From Candidatus Roseilinea mizusawaensis (GTDB lineage: Bacteria; Chloroflexota; Anaerolineae; J036; Brachytrichaceae): a DNA stretch of 64,000 nucleotides. The DNA is taken from the NCBI GenBank assembly GCA_016841965.1, contig JAEANN010000044.1:62001-126000 (forward strand), read 5' to 3'. The position numbers and the translations under genes are program-made. Below are positions 1-8,478 of the stretch, piece by piece. The notes under the pieces were generated by a model. That model ran no database searches, was not told where the DNA came from, and saw only the letters and a list, made by a program, of their open reading frames with translations. Position 1 is the stretch's first letter. Each line of letters begins with the position of its first letter.

Positions 1-260
1 TCGGCTGGGGATCCGTGACGCAACTCGCCATGACCAACACGCTCGTGCAGTTGCTCGTCCCCAATGAATTGCGGGGAAGGGTGATCAGCACGTATCTGTG
101 GGCGCTGCAAGGCGTCGCGCCGTTCGGAAGCCTGTTCGTCGGCGCGCTGGCGCAGCAATTTGGCGCGCCGGCGGCGGTGCTGTTCGGCGGCGGCGTGTGC
201 CTGCTGGCTGTCGTTGCCATTCACCTGAAGACGCCCACAATCCGGCAAATTGTGGCGTAA
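1..260 (+). CDS. MFS transporter, C-terminal end (partial)
   Basis: Reading frame open from the window edge (codons from base 3) to a TAA at 258-260. It encodes the last ~86 residues of a major facilitator superfamily permease. The short motif ELRGRVIS, followed by two hydrophobic segments, matches the late cytoplasmic loop and final helices of drug/siderophore-exporter-like MFS proteins (MFS_3 type). The GTG at 15 is internal to the frame and is not needed as a start, because sense codons continue upstream of it. The substrate cannot be read from this fragment. It faces the next gene tail to tail with a hairpin in between. Confidence 0.75.
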   Translation, partial: GWGSVTQLAMTNTLVQLLVPNELRGRVISTYLWALQGVAPFGSLFVGALAQQFGAPAAVLFGGGVCLLAVVAIHLKTPTIRQIVA

Positions 261-264
261 GGCG

Positions 265-291
265 CCCTCTCTCTGCCATGCAGAGAGAGGG
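265..291. terminator. Perfect 12-bp inverted repeat between convergent genes
   Basis: CCCTCTCTCTGC at 265-276 pairs perfectly with 280-291 around a 3-nt loop. It lies just after the MFS stop and 24 bp before the end of the convergent dioxygenase gene. There is no T-tract on either side, so a bidirectional 3' hairpin or a dispersed palindrome is as likely as a classical Rho-independent terminator. Confidence 0.5.
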
Positions 292-314
292 GCGGCAGCA
301 GACGAAGCGGTGGC

Positions 315-1202
315 TCACACGCCCCAGCGTTTGCGCGCTTCTTCCATTGGAATCGTTTGACCTTGCATCCAGCCGTAATGCGCGATGGGGTTTTCGCCGA
401 TCCATCGCTCGTCCACCGGTTCGTCAGCGCGTTGATAGCGCGTGTCGCAACTGAGGCGGTAGGTTTGGGTCTCGTTGTTGAGCGAGCCGTGCATGGTGTA
501 CATGCCAAAGATCAGCGCGTCGCCCATCTCGAATTCGGTAGTCAACCAGCGGCCGCCGTACTGCTCGATCAGCTCGAGCGGGTCGTTGGAGAACCAGCCG
601 GTGACGTGGTCGCGGTCAACATCCATCTGGCCGTAAGTGGCCTTGACGCGCTCCAGGTTCTGCGAGCCTTCGAGGATGGCCAGCGGGCCTTTGCGGAAGG
701 GCACATCGCCGAGCGGCGTCCACACGGTGTAGAGGTTGCGTGTGCCGCGGCCCATGTACACCACATCGTAGTGCGCGCCGGTAAAGTCGCCGGCCCCCAC
801 CGCGCGCAGCCACTTGTAGTTGTACGTGAGCGAAGGCCCGCCCAGGAAGTCACTGAAGAATTGCATCAGCTCCGGGGCCTCGACGACGGCCAGGAACTCC
901 GGGCTATGCGTGACGGCTTTGGCCCCGCCCAGGAATGACCCACGCGCGCCGGGGGCGATCCACGCTTCGTCGAGCGGGTGGCTGCGGTCGATTTGGCCGT
1001 TGGCGTCCAGGTTGTCGATGAGCACGCGCCGCACAGCTTTGACCTTTTGCGGGTCGTGCAGCTTGCGAATGAGCAGATAACCGTCTTCCTGCATGCGTGC
1101 GCGCAATGCCTCTGGATTGCCCATCAGATCATTCGCCTCGCGCAAGCGTCCAAGATACTTACCGTCCAGTTCCAACTCGCGTGTTCCCATGTGCAGTTTC
1201 AT
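315..1202 (-). CDS. Phytanoyl-CoA dioxygenase (PhyH) family protein
   Basis: 295-residue cytosolic Fe(II)/2-oxoglutarate-dependent oxygenase of the PhyH family. The metal triad is visible: H144-x-D146 in GAHYDVV and the distal His238 in YTMHGS. Arg249 is placed to bind 2-oxoglutarate. The length fits the family. The ATG at 1202 is preceded by GAGGTGAT at good spacing, which supports this start and a leadered mRNA. The family hydroxylates diverse small molecules; the substrate here is unknown and no pathway neighbour helps. A second, divergent PhyH protein lies at 16803-17576. Convergent with the MFS gene and divergent from recN. Confidence 0.85.
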   Translation of the reverse strand: MKLHMGTRELELDGKYLGRLREANDLMGNPEALRARMQEDGYLLIRKLHDPQKVKAVRRVLIDNLDANGQIDRSHPLDEAWIAPGARGSFLGGAKAVTHSPEFLAVVEAPELMQFFSDFLGGPSLTYNYKWLRAVGAGDFTGAHYDVVYMGRGTRNLYTVWTPLGDVPFRKGPLAILEGSQNLERVKATYGQMDVDRDHVTGWFSNDPLELIEQYGGRWLTTEFEMGDALIFGMYTMHGSLNNETQTYRLSCDTRYQRADEPVDERWIGENPIAHYGWMQGQTIPMEEARKRWGV

Positions 1203-1331
1203 GTTCCATCACCTCACAGAAATTTAATCGCTGATCCTCTCCATGCAGGGCAGACCAATTCTACAATCCATCATACTTGTCTGTCTTGGCACACTCGTTA
1301 CCCGATGCGTCCCCGTTCCATGCCGTGATCG

Positions 1332-1351
1332 GGTAGAATATTTGTTCTACC
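1332..1351 (+). promoter_or_regulatory. SOS/LexA-box-like palindrome upstream of recN
   Basis: GGTAGAA-tatttg-TTCTACC is a perfect 7-bp inverted repeat. Its core GAAT-N4-GTTC differs by one base from the GAAC-N4-GTTC operator used by LexA/DinR of Gram-positive bacteria. It sits 50 bp before the recN start and overlaps a possible -10 (TAGAAT, 1334-1339). recN is SOS-controlled in many bacteria, so LexA regulation is a reasonable inference. Confidence 0.5.
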
Positions 1352-1400
1352 GAATCGCAGACCGGCAAGAACTGAGCGAACTGAGCGAGGAATCATCACC

Positions 1401-3209
1401 ATGTTGACCGAGCTTCGCGTGCGCGATTTTGCCATCATCGATGTCCTCGATGTGGAGATGGGGCCGGGCCTGAATGTCCTCACCGGCGAGACCGGCGCCG
1501 GCAAGAGCATCATCGTGGACTCCATTGCCCTGCTGCTTGGCGACCGCGCCGAGGCGAACATGGTGCGCGCCGGCGCCGAGCGTGCCTTGGTCGAAGGGGT
1601 GTTTACCCTCGATGACGAATCGCGCCAACTGGTGGAGGCGCTGCTGGCCGAACAGGGCCTGGAGTCGGACGAGCCGGGGCAACTCATTCTCGGCCGAGAG
1701 GTGCGCGCCAATGGCCGCAGCCTGTGCCGGGTGAATGGCCGGTCGGTCAGCCAGAGTGTGCTGCGCGATCTGGGTGAACTGCTGGTTGATGTGCACGGTC
1801 AGTCCGAGCACGTCTCGCTGCTGCGGGTCAAGGAACACATCAACCTGCTGGATCGCTACGCCGGCCTGTGGGACTTGCGCCAACTCGTGGCCGCCAAATA
1901 CCACGAACTGCGCGCCGTGCGCCGCGAGATCGACCAGCTCACCCACAACGCCCGCGAGCGCGCCCGGCGCGTCGATATGCTCAAGTTCCAGCTCGAGGAA
2001 ATTCGCTCGGCCAAACTGAAACCCAACGAAGAAGCCACGCTGCAAGAAGAGCATTCCCGGCTCGCCAATGCCGAGGCGCTGGCCGCCTATGCCGAGGAAG
2101 CTTACGGCCTGCTGTACGAATCCACGCGCAGCCAGCCGGCGGCTGTGGATCAAATGGCGCAGGCCGCGCGGGCCATCGAGCACCTGGCGCGCTTCGACAA
2201 GCAGTTCGAAGAGTACGGCAGGCAAATGGCCGAGGCCACGGCGATTGTGGAAGAAGTGGCGCGCAGTCTGCGCGACTACCGCGAGGCTATCGAATTCAAC
2301 CCCCGCCGGCTGGAGCAGGTCGAGGGCCGGCTGGAGCTAATCAAGAAACTCAAACGCAAATACGGCGACACCATCGAAGCCATGCTGGCCTTTGCCGATC
2401 AGGCCGAAGCCGAGCTGGCGCAAATCGAAAACAGCGCCGAGCGGATCGAGCAGCTCCAGGCAAGTCTGGCCGGCTTGACGCGCGAGTATGCCGCGCTGGC
2501 CGGCGAATTGTCGGCCCGCCGGCGCGCAGCGGCGATCGAGCTGGCGCGCGGCGTAGAAGCCGAGTTGCAAGACCTGCGCATGGCCGGCGCCCGTTTTGCC
2601 GTCAGCATCACCCACGAGCCGAGCGATGATGGCATCGATCCCCCCGCTGACTTTGGCGACATCCCGGCGACCTGGCCAGAATCCGAAATCCAAAATTCCA
2701 AATCCAAAATCCGCTACGATGTTACCGGCATCGACCGCGTTGAGTTCATGATCGCGCCCAACGTCGGCGAGGGGTTGAAGCCGCTGGCAAAGATCGCTTC
2801 CGGCGGCGAGACGGCCCGGCTGATGCTGGCGCTGAAAGCGGTGCTGAGCCGCGCCGATCGTACGCCGACGCTGATCTTCGATGAGATCGATCAGGGCATC
2901 GGCGGGCGCGTAGGCACAATCGTGGGACAGAAGCTGTGGGGCTTGACCGGCTCGCATCAAGTGTTGTGCATCACCCACCTGCCGCAACTGGCCGGCTTCG
3001 CCGATACGCATTTCAAGGTGGAAAAGGCCCTGCGCGATGATGGGGCCGGCGCCCAGCGCACTGTCACCAGCGTGCGCCGGCTGAAGCGCGAGGACAGGCT
3101 GGAGGAACTAGCCCAGATGCTCGGCACATCGGGCAAGACAGGCCGGCACGGGGCCGAGCAGTTGTTGAAAGAAGCCGCCGAGCTGAAGGCTGTTGTTGCC
3201 AAAAGTTAA
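1401..3209 (+). CDS. recN: DNA repair protein RecN
   Basis: 602-residue SMC-like ATPase acting in double-strand-break repair. The Walker A motif GETGAGKS is at residues 29-36, a long coiled-coil arm follows (roughly 160-390), and the ABC signature (ASGGETARL) and Walker B (LIFDEIDQGIGG) are near residues 470-500. The order matches RecN: head half, arm, head half. The ATG at 1401 has a weak GAGG upstream. An odd stretch at about residues 425-440 (NSKSKI) is encoded by an AT-rich repeat, AAATCCAAAATTCC-like, just before the C-terminal head. It is in frame and lies in a linker, so function is probably intact. An SOS-box-like palindrome precedes the gene. Confidence 0.95.
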   Translation: MLTELRVRDFAIIDVLDVEMGPGLNVLTGETGAGKSIIVDSIALLLGDRAEANMVRAGAERALVEGVFTLDDESRQLVEALLAEQGLESDEPGQLILGREVRANGRSLCRVNGRSVSQSVLRDLGELLVDVHGQSEHVSLLRVKEHINLLDRYAGLWDLRQLVAAKYHELRAVRREIDQLTHNARERARRVDMLKFQLEEIRSAKLKPNEEATLQEEHSRLANAEALAAYAEEAYGLLYESTRSQPAAVDQMAQAARAIEHLARFDKQFEEYGRQMAEATAIVEEVARSLRDYREAIEFNPRRLEQVEGRLELIKKLKRKYGDTIEAMLAFADQAEAELAQIENSAERIEQLQASLAGLTREYAALAGELSARRRAAAIELARGVEAELQDLRMAGARFAVSITHEPSDDGIDPPADFGDIPATWPESEIQNSKSKIRYDVTGIDRVEFMIAPNVGEGLKPLAKIASGGETARLMLALKAVLSRADRTPTLIFDEIDQGIGGRVGTIVGQKLWGLTGSHQVLCITHLPQLAGFADTHFKVEKALRDDGAGAQRTVTSVRRLKREDRLEELAQMLGTSGKTGRHGAEQLLKEAAELKAVVAKS

Positions 3210-3274
3210 GATACCCCGCCCACGTCAGCAGGTATGAGCAATGACCATACCGGCAGAATTGGATTCTGCCACAC

Positions 3275-4090
3275 ATGATCAGACCAGAGCATATCGTCGC
3301 CATTGATATAGAGCCGGCCGAGGTGGACAATGTGCAGGCGCGCCGGCTGGCTGATTGCACCGTCAGTACAGGACAGCCAGATCGGCTGCCTGGCGACAAG
3401 TCGCGCGACGCATGCATCGGCAAAGTTGCTAAGCTGGCGTGGCTGCATTACCTGCAACGCGAGTCGATCGTCTGTCGTTTGTGGGATCACATACGCCGGG
3501 ATGGTGGCCGCGATCCTGCGCCGCTCGACGGCTTCATTGCTCAGCCCGACGCTGCTGAACTGCTAGCCAGTGATGTGTTTGCAGATGCTGCCTGCCAGTG
3601 CCATGAAGGCGTGCACTTCCGGCCCATTTTCTATCCCACTTGTGAGCGGCGAGGTATCTTTGGGTTCGAGGTCAAATCCACGGGCGTTGGCCCGCGCCAT
3701 CTGGTTGGGGGCCAGGTCAGCTATACCGCCATCCTCGAAGACGATTTTCTCGTCTATGCCTCAATGCACGCTGATGCGCTCGATGCATCACCCCCCCACA
3801 AGCTCATCAGCCAGGAACAGCGATTGGCGGCTGCTGAACGTACACCGTATGTGCTGGTGCGCGCCTATGTGGAGTTGCGCGACTCAGATATAGCCCAGGC
3901 AGATAGCACTGCCTGGATGTATCGGGTCTACCTGGTCGGTTATATGACACGCCCCGTTTTCTTTGGCTCTAGCCATCTGCGGCTGATGGTCATGCCGCGA
4001 CCAAACAAAGGTGAACGGGCTGTTTACTATGCTGTGCCGTTGCGATTAGGCTTCAATCTGGCCGGCCTGCGCCAGGCATTGGGACTGTGA
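3275..4090 (+). CDS. Putative type II restriction endonuclease (PD-(D/E)xK-like), unrecognised family
   Basis: 271-residue soluble protein that I do not recognise from sequence. Its last 4 bases overlap the start of a DNA methyltransferase gene (GTGA junction), which is the usual arrangement of a restriction-modification pair. One stretch fits a nuclease core: FEVKST at 131-136 has the E-x-K pattern on a predicted beta strand, followed by GGQVSYTAIL, as in PD-(D/E)xK enzymes. A conserved-looking helix around residues 48-62 could supply the other acidic part. No clear leading Asp of the PD motif is seen. Nuclease function is inferred from context plus the ExK motif. It could instead be an accessory protein of unknown role. 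Confidence 0.5.
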   Translation: MIRPEHIVAIDIEPAEVDNVQARRLADCTVSTGQPDRLPGDKSRDACIGKVAKLAWLHYLQRESIVCRLWDHIRRDGGRDPAPLDGFIAQPDAAELLASDVFADAACQCHEGVHFRPIFYPTCERRGIFGFEVKSTGVGPRHLVGGQVSYTAILEDDFLVYASMHADALDASPPHKLISQEQRLAAAERTPYVLVRAYVELRDSDIAQADSTAWMYRVYLVGYMTRPVFFGSSHLRLMVMPRPNKGERAVYYAVPLRLGFNLAGLRQALGL

Positions 4091-5883
4091 GCATGCGCAA
4101 AAAGGCTTCTTCCGTCAATCACGCCAGGCCGGCTGCGGCGTCTGTCGGTCTCGATACAGGCCGGCCGGTGCTCGTTTGGGCCGGCAAGCACTCCTTGCAT
4201 CCTTTTGAGCCGTCGCCTTTTCGGTTGGTGGAGGCGCACGCTCTGAGCGCGCACGCTCTGAGCGCGCACGATGTGAGCGCGCACGATGTGAGCGCGCACG
4301 ATCTGCATGCCGTTGGAGGCGCGCGCCTCTTGTCTGCTACACCCGGCGAAGTCGCCCGGCAAGCCAACCTGCTGTTTCATGCCGATAACAAAGATATGCT
4401 GGCATGTCTGCTGGCGAATGGTTTTCGCGGCAAAATCAGGCTGATCTACATCGATCCACCCTTCGATAGTGCCGCCCACTATGCCCGTAAGGTGACGCTG
4501 CGGGGCGCAACCGGTCGGCCCATTTTGTTCGGCGCTGCTCGCATCCTTGGCGAACAGGTGCAGTACAGCGATATCTGGGCCGGCAATGATTACTTGCAGT
4601 TCATGTACGAGCGGCTGTTTCTTTTGCGCGACCTGCTGGCGGAAGATGGTTGCCTGTGGCTGCATTGTGATTACCGGCGCGCGCATTACCTGCGCATGCT
4701 GCTGGAAGAGGTGTTTGGCGCAGACAACTACCTGAATACCATCTCATGGCGTAGCCAGGTGGCGCGCGGCGCCAAAGTCAATGCGTTCTATTTCCCGTTC
4801 AGCACGCACTATCTGCAAGTCTTTACCCGCAATAAACAGGCTCCCACTCTCTGGAACCCGGTCAAGCGCGAGGTTGAGCTTACCGAAGCCGAGGCAGCCG
4901 CCGCATATATGCGTGACGCACGGGGCTTCTTTCGCATCTCTGACCCGGGCATATATGGCTTCGATCGTCTGAAGGCGCTGCATGCCGAGGGCCGCTTGTA
5001 TGCCCCGTTTGGCGGTGAAGTTGTGGTGGATGAAGCGGCGCGCCGTGTCTGCGCTTCGAAGGGGGGCAACATCGGCGTCAAGTATTACCTGAAGCCGGGC
5101 CGGCGGGGCAGGTACATCGTCGAACGCGCCGTGGACAATCTATGGGATGACATTCCCGGCCTTGGCATCACGCCGGGGGAAGATTCCGGCTATCCCACAC
5201 AGAAGACCGAAGCCCTGTTGCGCCGCATCATCGCAGTGTCGAGCAATCCAGGCGATTGGGTGCTCGACTGCTTTGCCGGCAGTGGCACCACGCTGGCCGT
5301 GGCTCAGCAAATGGGTCGGCGCTGGATTGGCGGCGACATCAATCGCGGCGCAATTCAGACGATTGTCCGGCGCCTGCACACGATCAGGACATGCTGTGCG
5401 TCGCGCCAGCCGGTGCACGCCGTGGGTGGTACAGATGCTCTTCCTGCCGCCTTCGACCTCAATCAAGCGTTCCAACGAGGCTTTGTGATTTTTGCCGACA
5501 GTGCGCGCTGTGCCGGCGAGGGTACTGCAGCGGCGCAACAAGCCCGCGCCCGCGTCACGGTGTGTCGGGTTAACGATGCAAGGCTGCCCTACGTCAGGTT
5601 GGTTATCGAAGACTTCGTTTCGCCGCAGGTGGTTGCGTGGCGCGCGCAGTCTCAGGATGCTGCTCCGTCCATCGCCGACTGGCGCACTGTTGTCGACAGC
5701 GTCATGATCGATCCGGCCTACGATGGCGCTATATTTCGGCCCACCCATGTTGACGCGCCGCGCAAGCGCGCCGATTTGGTGCAAGGATGCTATGAAGTGC
5801 CAGTCGATCCCGGCGCTGTTGTCGTGGCTGTCAGAATCATCGATGTATTTGGTGAGGAAGTTTTGATTGTTCAGCCTGTGTGA
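4087..5883 (+). CDS. Site-specific DNA methyltransferase, beta class (N6-adenine or N4-cytosine)
   Basis: 598-residue SAM-dependent DNA methylase. The catalytic motif DPPF (123-126) comes before the SAM-binding motif FAGSGTT (396-402), which is the beta-class order seen in type III Mod and some type II enzymes. The F/Y in DPPF suggests N6-adenine. A long variable region (about 230-340) and an extra C-terminal domain (about 440-598) may read the target site. The GTG at 4087 overlaps the upstream stop; the ATG at 4093 is an equally good start. A 15-bp tandem repeat codes for HALSA/HDVSA units at residues 51-72, so repeat changes would alter linker length without breaking frame. Partner of the preceding putative nuclease. 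Confidence 0.88.
   Translation: MSMRKKASSVNHARPAAASVGLDTGRPVLVWAGKHSLHPFEPSPFRLVEAHALSAHALSAHDVSAHDVSAHDLHAVGGARLLSATPGEVARQANLLFHADNKDMLACLLANGFRGKIRLIYIDPPFDSAAHYARKVTLRGATGRPILFGAARILGEQVQYSDIWAGNDYLQFMYERLFLLRDLLAEDGCLWLHCDYRRAHYLRMLLEEVFGADNYLNTISWRSQVARGAKVNAFYFPFSTHYLQVFTRNKQAPTLWNPVKREVELTEAEAAAAYMRDARGFFRISDPGIYGFDRLKALHAEGRLYAPFGGEVVVDEAARRVCASKGGNIGVKYYLKPGRRGRYIVERAVDNLWDDIPGLGITPGEDSGYPTQKTEALLRRIIAVSSNPGDWVLDCFAGSGTTLAVAQQMGRRWIGGDINRGAIQTIVRRLHTIRTCCASRQPVHAVGGTDALPAAFDLNQAFQRGFVIFADSARCAGEGTAAAQQARARVTVCRVNDARLPYVRLVIEDFVSPQVVAWRAQSQDAAPSIADWRTVVDSVMIDPAYDGAIFRPTHVDAPRKRADLVQGCYEVPVDPGAVVVAVRIIDVFGEEVLIVQPV
4235..4305 (+). repeat. 15-bp tandem repeat inside the methyltransferase gene
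   Basis: Four full units (4235-4249, 4250-4264, 4265-4279, 4280-4294) and a partial fifth. The first two read CGCACGCTCTGAGCG and the next two CGCACGATGTGAGCG. Each unit adds five residues to an N-terminal linker. Confidence 0.9.
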
Positions 5884-5940
5884 TGGCCGATGCACACCTG
5901 GCTGCTGCCGACACCGCGCAGCTACGAGTCTCCCTTGCGC

Positions 5941-6678
5941 TCAGATCATCATGTAACCGCTGCCACGCAAGTTGACGATCCGACAGTGCAAGGTGGGATG
6001 GCGTTCCAGCTTGCTGCGCAAGCGAACCAGGTGTGGGCGTAGGAGTTTGGCCCCTTCGCGTTGATTCCTGCCGTGTTTCATCAGCGCATGTTCGATCAAA
6101 TCGGAGATGGAAACAACCTGGCCGCGGCGGGTATACAGCAGTTGGAAAATCCGGCCTTCGATGGGACTGAGTCGCACATAGTCCTGGCCACTCTGGATGA
6201 GATGTGTGGCCGGATCCCATCGAAACTCACTGCTTGCGCCGGGCTGATCGGGCGAAGTTGTACCGGAGCGGGCGGTGCTGCTCCAGGTGAAGGTGGCCGG
6301 CTGGGGCTGCTGGTTGATCCGTTCTGCCATCAGGCGGGTGCTCAATTCCCGATGCGCTTCACTGTCAGTCGACAATAAATACTCGCGGACACCCAACTGT
6401 AATGCTCTAATGGCAAGATGGATATCGCTGCCTTGCTTGTCATAAAGGATGGTAGCCACAAGTGTTCCGCGCTGCTCCTTTAGCAATGATAGCAACGCAA
6501 TTGCGCCTGCTTGCACTTCAGCAACCAGAAGAGCGTTATTGCCGGCCTTACCCAGGCCGCTCAAAGCTTCAGAGATTGTATGAGCTTCAGCAATATCGCA
6601 GCCTGCGTCTTTCAGCCCTTTTAGGATTGCGGTGTCAGGCTGATCACCACTGAAAAGGTAGATTGCTTGTTTGCTCAT
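5941..6678 (-). CDS. Atypical response regulator: receiver-like domain plus OmpR-type winged helix
   Basis: 245-residue probable transcription factor. Residues ~1-115 fold like a receiver domain, but the phosphoacceptor position reads LLVAEVQ, with Glu where Asp is expected. Residues ~165-245 form a Trans_reg_C winged helix (LSPIEGRIFQLL ... VRLRSKLE ... GSGYMMI). A Ser/Thr/Pro-rich linker joins them. No histidine kinase is adjacent. Glu in place of Asp suggests a phosphorylation-independent regulator, as in other pseudo-receiver proteins. Transcribed convergently with the methyltransferase and divergently from the carboxypeptidase. Target genes are unknown. Confidence 0.75.
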   Translation of the reverse strand: MSKQAIYLFSGDQPDTAILKGLKDAGCDIAEAHTISEALSGLGKAGNNALLVAEVQAGAIALLSLLKEQRGTLVATILYDKQGSDIHLAIRALQLGVREYLLSTDSEAHRELSTRLMAERINQQPQPATFTWSSTARSGTTSPDQPGASSEFRWDPATHLIQSGQDYVRLSPIEGRIFQLLYTRRGQVVSISDLIEHALMKHGRNQREGAKLLRPHLVRLRSKLERHPTLHCRIVNLRGSGYMMI

Positions 6679-6898
6679 CGATCATACTTGTCTTTGCTCA
6701 ATGGATATGTAATATGTCTTGATTATATCCCTTCCAGGATTGACAGTATTCGCTCCAGGCTCTCCTGGGTGTTGTGATATTTTGGCCGGCTGGGTCGCTG
6801 TTGGTTGTGCCGGCCCCAAGGGTAAAATCCACACTATCGCATGACCCGCTTCACACAGAACGTGGGGAGAGCGTGTGTACAAGAAGGAGAAGCATTCC

Positions 6899-8404
6899 GT
6901 GAAAGATCAACTTATCGAGCTTAAACGGCGTTTGATGGAAATCGATGACCTGAATGCAATCGCCGCCCTCCTGAACTGGGATCAGTCGACCTACATGCCG
7001 CCCGGTGGCGCGGCAGCGCGTGGCCGGCAGGCGGCTACCCTGGGCCGGCTGGCACACGAGAAGGCTACCGATCCGGCCATCGGACGCCTGCTTGATGCCT
7101 TGCAGCCGTATGCGGATAGCCTGCCTTATGATTCCGACGACGCCAGCTTGATCCGTGTCGCGCGCCGCAACTATGAGCGCGCCATCAAAGTGCCGCCGGA
7201 GTTCATGGGACGCTTCTTCGCTCATTCGGCCGGCTCTTACGATCTATGGACACGCGCTCGCCCGGCCAATGACTTCTCTCTGGTTCAGCCGTGCTTGGAA
7301 AAGACGCTCGACTATAGTCGCGAACTGGCCAATTTCTTCCCCGGCTACGACCATATCGCCGATCCCCTGATTGACTTCAGCGACTATGGCATGAAGGCTG
7401 CGTCGGTGCGTGCTGTGTTCGCTGAACTACGCAGTCAGCTTGTCCCGCTGGTCGAGGCCATCACTGCGCGTCCGACCCCTGACGACGCTTGCCTGCACCA
7501 ACACTACCCGGAGGACCGCCAGCTTGCATTTGGGGTGAACGTGATCAAGCGCTTTGGCTATGACTTCCGGCGCGGCCGACAAGACAAAACCCACCATCCT
7601 TTCATGACCAAGTTCTCGTTGGGCGATGTGCGCATCACCACCCGCGTCAAAGAGGACGATCTCGGCGAGGCGCTGTTCAGCACCATGCATGAAGCCGGGC
7701 ATGCCATGTACGAGCAGGGCGTCAGCATGGATTACGAAGGCACGCCGCTTGCCGACGGTGCATCAGCCGGCGTCCACGAGAGCCAGTCACGCTTGTGGGA
7801 GAACATCGTGGGCCGCAGCTTGGCTTTCTGGCAACACTTCTATCCCGAATTGCAGGCGACTTTCCCCGATCAACTCGGCGCAGTCTCCCTCGACACGTTC
7901 TACCGCGCCATCAACAAGGTGCAACGCTCGCTGATCCGCACCGACGCCGATGAAGTTACCTACAGTCTGCACGTCATCATCCGCTTCGATCTAGAGCTGG
8001 ACCTTCTAGAAGGCAAGCTGGCGGTAAAGGACCTGCCCGAAGCCTGGCGCGCGCGCTACGCCTCGGATCTCGGCGTTGCGCCGCCTGATGATAGAGATGG
8101 CGTATTGCAGGATGTGCACTGGTACGCCGGCACGATTGGCGGCGCTTTCCAGGGCTACGCGCTGGGTAACATCATGAACGCTCAGTTCTACGAAGCGGCG
8201 CTCAAGGCCCGGCCCTCCATTCCAGACGACATTGCGCGCGGCCAGTTCGACACACTGCACGGCTGGCTGAAAGACACCATCTACCGGCATGGCAGCAAAT
8301 TCACCGCCACTGAGCTGCTGGAGCGCGTCACCGGCGGTCCGCTTGATGTTGGCCCGTACATTCGCTACCTGCGCGCCAAGTTCGGCGCCCTGTACGGGGT
8401 GTAG
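6899..8404 (+). CDS. Carboxypeptidase Taq, M32 family metallocarboxypeptidase
   Basis: 501-residue cytosolic zinc carboxypeptidase. HEAGH (residues 264-268 from this start) gives two zinc His ligands and the catalytic Glu. GVHESQSRLWEN supplies the third ligand region, and IRTDADEVTY is the family's conserved I-R-x-x-A/D-D/N-E motif. I chose the GTG at 6899 over the in-frame GTG at 6875, because AAGGAG at 6884-6889 is a good ribosome-binding site for 6899 and the resulting length fits the ~500-residue family. It trims amino acids from peptide C-termini. It stands alone, with no operon partner visible. Confidence 0.92.
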   Translation: MKDQLIELKRRLMEIDDLNAIAALLNWDQSTYMPPGGAAARGRQAATLGRLAHEKATDPAIGRLLDALQPYADSLPYDSDDASLIRVARRNYERAIKVPPEFMGRFFAHSAGSYDLWTRARPANDFSLVQPCLEKTLDYSRELANFFPGYDHIADPLIDFSDYGMKAASVRAVFAELRSQLVPLVEAITARPTPDDACLHQHYPEDRQLAFGVNVIKRFGYDFRRGRQDKTHHPFMTKFSLGDVRITTRVKEDDLGEALFSTMHEAGHAMYEQGVSMDYEGTPLADGASAGVHESQSRLWENIVGRSLAFWQHFYPELQATFPDQLGAVSLDTFYRAINKVQRSLIRTDADEVTYSLHVIIRFDLELDLLEGKLAVKDLPEAWRARYASDLGVAPPDDRDGVLQDVHWYAGTIGGAFQGYALGNIMNAQFYEAALKARPSIPDDIARGQFDTLHGWLKDTIYRHGSKFTATELLERVTGGPLDVGPYIRYLRAKFGALYGV

Positions 8405-8478
8405 GACGCGCTTCTTTATCAGCTCTGTTGCGCAGTTTCCACCGAGCCGGCGACGGTCCATAGGGTGTGATCGGAAAA

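Noticed and set aside
1347-3011. Long antisense open frames over recN
   Set aside because: Low-complexity translations with no start signals; recN covers the region fully.
6682-6882. 66-codon reverse frame between the response regulator and carboxypeptidase
   Set aside because: No ribosome-binding site, no recognisable family, and it lies in an AT-rich promoter-like gap.
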